A stretch of 7,914 nt of DNA, from NCBI GenBank assembly GCA_003477045.1, contig DMTS01000119.1, positions 13,604-21,517 of the forward strand, in the 5' to 3' direction. This stretch comes from Candidatus Delongbacteria bacterium (GTDB lineage Bacteria > UBA4055). Below the pieces are notes generated by a model. It saw nothing but the letters and a program-made list of their open reading frames with translations. It was not told where the DNA came from and did not search any database. The translations under genes were made by a program, and so were the position numbers. Below are positions 6,775 to 7,914 of the stretch, piece after piece. Each line of letters opens with the position of its first letter. The stretch's first letter is position 1.

Positions 6775-6780
6775 GGGAGG
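6775..6780 (+). promoter_or_regulatory. Strong Shine-Dalgarno site of the serpin gene
   Basis: GGGAGG lies five bases before the ATG at 6786. It shows that this start is a working initiation site, and it is the clearest SD in the window together with that of rny. Confidence 0.75.
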
Positions 6781-6785
6781 CACAA

Positions 6786-7914
6786 ATGAAACGAGCATTT
6801 TTATTTATCGCGCTGATGGTAATATCGGCATTCGGAATGACCTTGTTCAGCGGAAACCCCGAGATACAGAAAACTACGGATCCAAAAATGATCGCCGAAA
6901 ACAATAATATTTTCATGATGAAGGCTTACAAGCTTCTGACTGACAAGGATGATAATATTTTCATCTCGCCTTACAGCATTACATCAGCTCTCGCAATGAC
7001 TTACGCAGGAGCCGCTAATAAGACCGAAACAGAGATGGGTGCGGCGCTGGAATTCTCCGGGAACAACATAAACTTTCCATGAAAATTTCGGTAAAGTCAC
7101 TAGCAGGCATTAACGAAGTTCAGAAAAAGGGCGATATTCAATTGAGCATTGCAAACAGCCTGTGGCTCGCTGACGGATTTCAAATTCACCGATGAATTTT
7201 TAAGGATCAACAAGACTTTTTACAAAGCGGAACTTACTAATCTGAACTTTGCCGATTCTGAAAGATCAAGAAAAACCATCAATGACTGGGTGGCAGAGAA
7301 AGACAAAAGATAAAATAAAAGACCTTATTCCTGCAGGGTATCCTTGACGCTCTGACAAAACTCGTGCTTACCAATGCCGTTTATTTCAAAGCGGAATGGG
7401 CAGAACAGTTCAAGAAAAACAGCACGGAACAATCTGAATTTTTTACTTACAGAAAGGTGCTCTGTCAATGCTGATCTGATGCACCTCAAGCACCGTTACA
7501 ATTATATGGAGAACAGCGAGCTTCAGTTCATCGAAATGCCCTATAAAGGCGGCGATGCTTCCATGTTCGTCCTGCTTCCGAAGAATAAAGACGGGCTGAA
7601 AGGCTATCGAGAAAAAACTTCACATATCAGAATCATCACGGAATACACTGCTCTGATGCAGAAAAAAGAAGTGGATGTGTTCTTTCCCGAAATATAAAAT
7701 GTCGCTTTCTTACGAGCTGCGTGAGACTGATGGGCAAGCTCGGTATGAAGGAAGCTTTCAATAAAAAGGCTGATTTTTCTAAAATGAACGGCAAGACCGA
7801 TCTCTATATTTCCGCAATTATCCATAAAACATTTATAGCCGTTGACGAAGAGGGAACCGAAGCAGCGGCAGCTACGGCGGTGGTAATGAGGATGAAATCA
7901 ATGCCTCCGCAGGA
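6786..7914 (+). pseudogene. Secreted serpin, frame broken about nine times, 3' end outside window
   Basis: Serpins are suicide inhibitors that trap proteases. The N-terminus (MKRAFLFIALMVISAFGMTLFSG) is a signal peptide without a lipobox cysteine, so export to the periplasm or outside is expected. The first 98 codons are open and include the serpin helix B motif NIFISPYSITSALAMTYAGA. After 7077 the frame shifts repeatedly, but joining frames restores a coherent serpin: LSIANSLWLADG, INDWVAEKTKDKI, LTKLVLTNAVYFKAEW, DLMHLKHRYNYMEN, FIEMPYKGGDASMFVLLP, VDVFFPKYKMSLSYEL, LGMKEAF, KADFS, ISAIIHKTFIAVDEEGTEAAAATAVV. The joined product is about 373 aa. About 30 further residues (the strand after the reactive loop and the C-terminus) should lie beyond 7914. 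Eight breaks need removal of one base and one needs two removed or one added. This may be sequence error or recent gene loss. The gene follows ymdB by 21 bases with its own strong RBS. Confidence 0.88.
7848..7914 (+). other. Serpin hinge and reactive centre loop
   Basis: In the final open frame the hinge reads DEEGTEAAAATAVV, the small-residue pattern of inhibitory serpins. Counting from the conserved P15 glycine as in human alpha-1-antitrypsin gives P1 Lys and P1' Ser (MRMK-SMPPQ), with the SxPP spacing after the scissile bond preserved. This predicts a trypsin-like target protease. The loop assignment is by analogy, and the window ends right after it. Confidence 0.65.

Noticed and set aside
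7374..7697. Apparent separate 107-aa gene
   Set aside because: Its later part is an internal serpin segment (DLMHLKHRYNYMEN, MPYKGGDASMFVLLP) in one of the shifted frames. The first residues are a wrong-frame reading of the same gene.
7077..7731. Programmed frameshifting in the serpin gene
   Set aside because: About nine shifts in 650 bases at differing short homopolymers, with no shared slippery site or stimulatory structure, is not a plausible programmed mechanism.
1..7914. CRISPR arrays, insertion sequences, tRNA genes or phage genes
   Set aside because: No regularly spaced repeats, transposase-like frames, terminal inverted repeats or tRNA cloverleaf signatures were seen on either strand.

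Overview
The window is a compact, all-plus-strand housekeeping locus from a bacterium of moderate GC (roughly 40% by eye). In order it holds pheS, pheT, a small coiled-coil gene, zapA, a structured RNA best explained as 6S RNA (ssrS), rny (RNase Y), ymdB, and a secreted serpin gene cut off by the window end. ZapA followed by 6S RNA is a Gram-negative style arrangement, while RNase Y with YmdB is shared by Firmicutes and many FCB-type and deep-branching lineages. The combination suggests a Gram-negative, possibly uncultivated lineage (FCB-like), but this is inference and I cannot name a phylum from sequence reading alone.

Region by region: 2-3411 encodes both subunits of phenylalanyl-tRNA synthetase. 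3427-4083 encodes a ZapB-like coiled-coil protein and ZapA, so the division-ring genes directly follow pheST. 4090-4276 folds into the long rod, open central bubble and closing stem expected of 6S RNA. 4365-6764 encodes the membrane-anchored endoribonuclease RNase Y and the metallophosphoesterase YmdB, 15 bases apart. From 6786 to the end lies a serpin with a signal peptide and a typical inhibitory hinge. Its reading frame is broken about nine times between about 7077 and 7730.

Gene spacings are 12 to 23 bases except around the RNA, so pheST-coiled coil-zapA look like one transcription unit and rny-ymdB (perhaps with the serpin) another, separated by the RNA gene. The themes are translation (PheRS), cell division (ZapA and partner), global control of RNA polymerase (6S RNA) and mRNA turnover (RNase Y, YmdB). 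The serpin is an accessory, exported protease inhibitor.

The observations most worth checking are: the 6S RNA, with a near-perfect palindrome just upstream; the small coiled-coil protein with a duplicated ELDxLL motif; a histidine-to-glutamate change in a normally conserved active-site motif of PheS; and the serpin, whose frame breaks are almost all apparent single-base additions at short homopolymers and so look more like sequence error than gene decay. I did not find a clearly new multi-gene system here.
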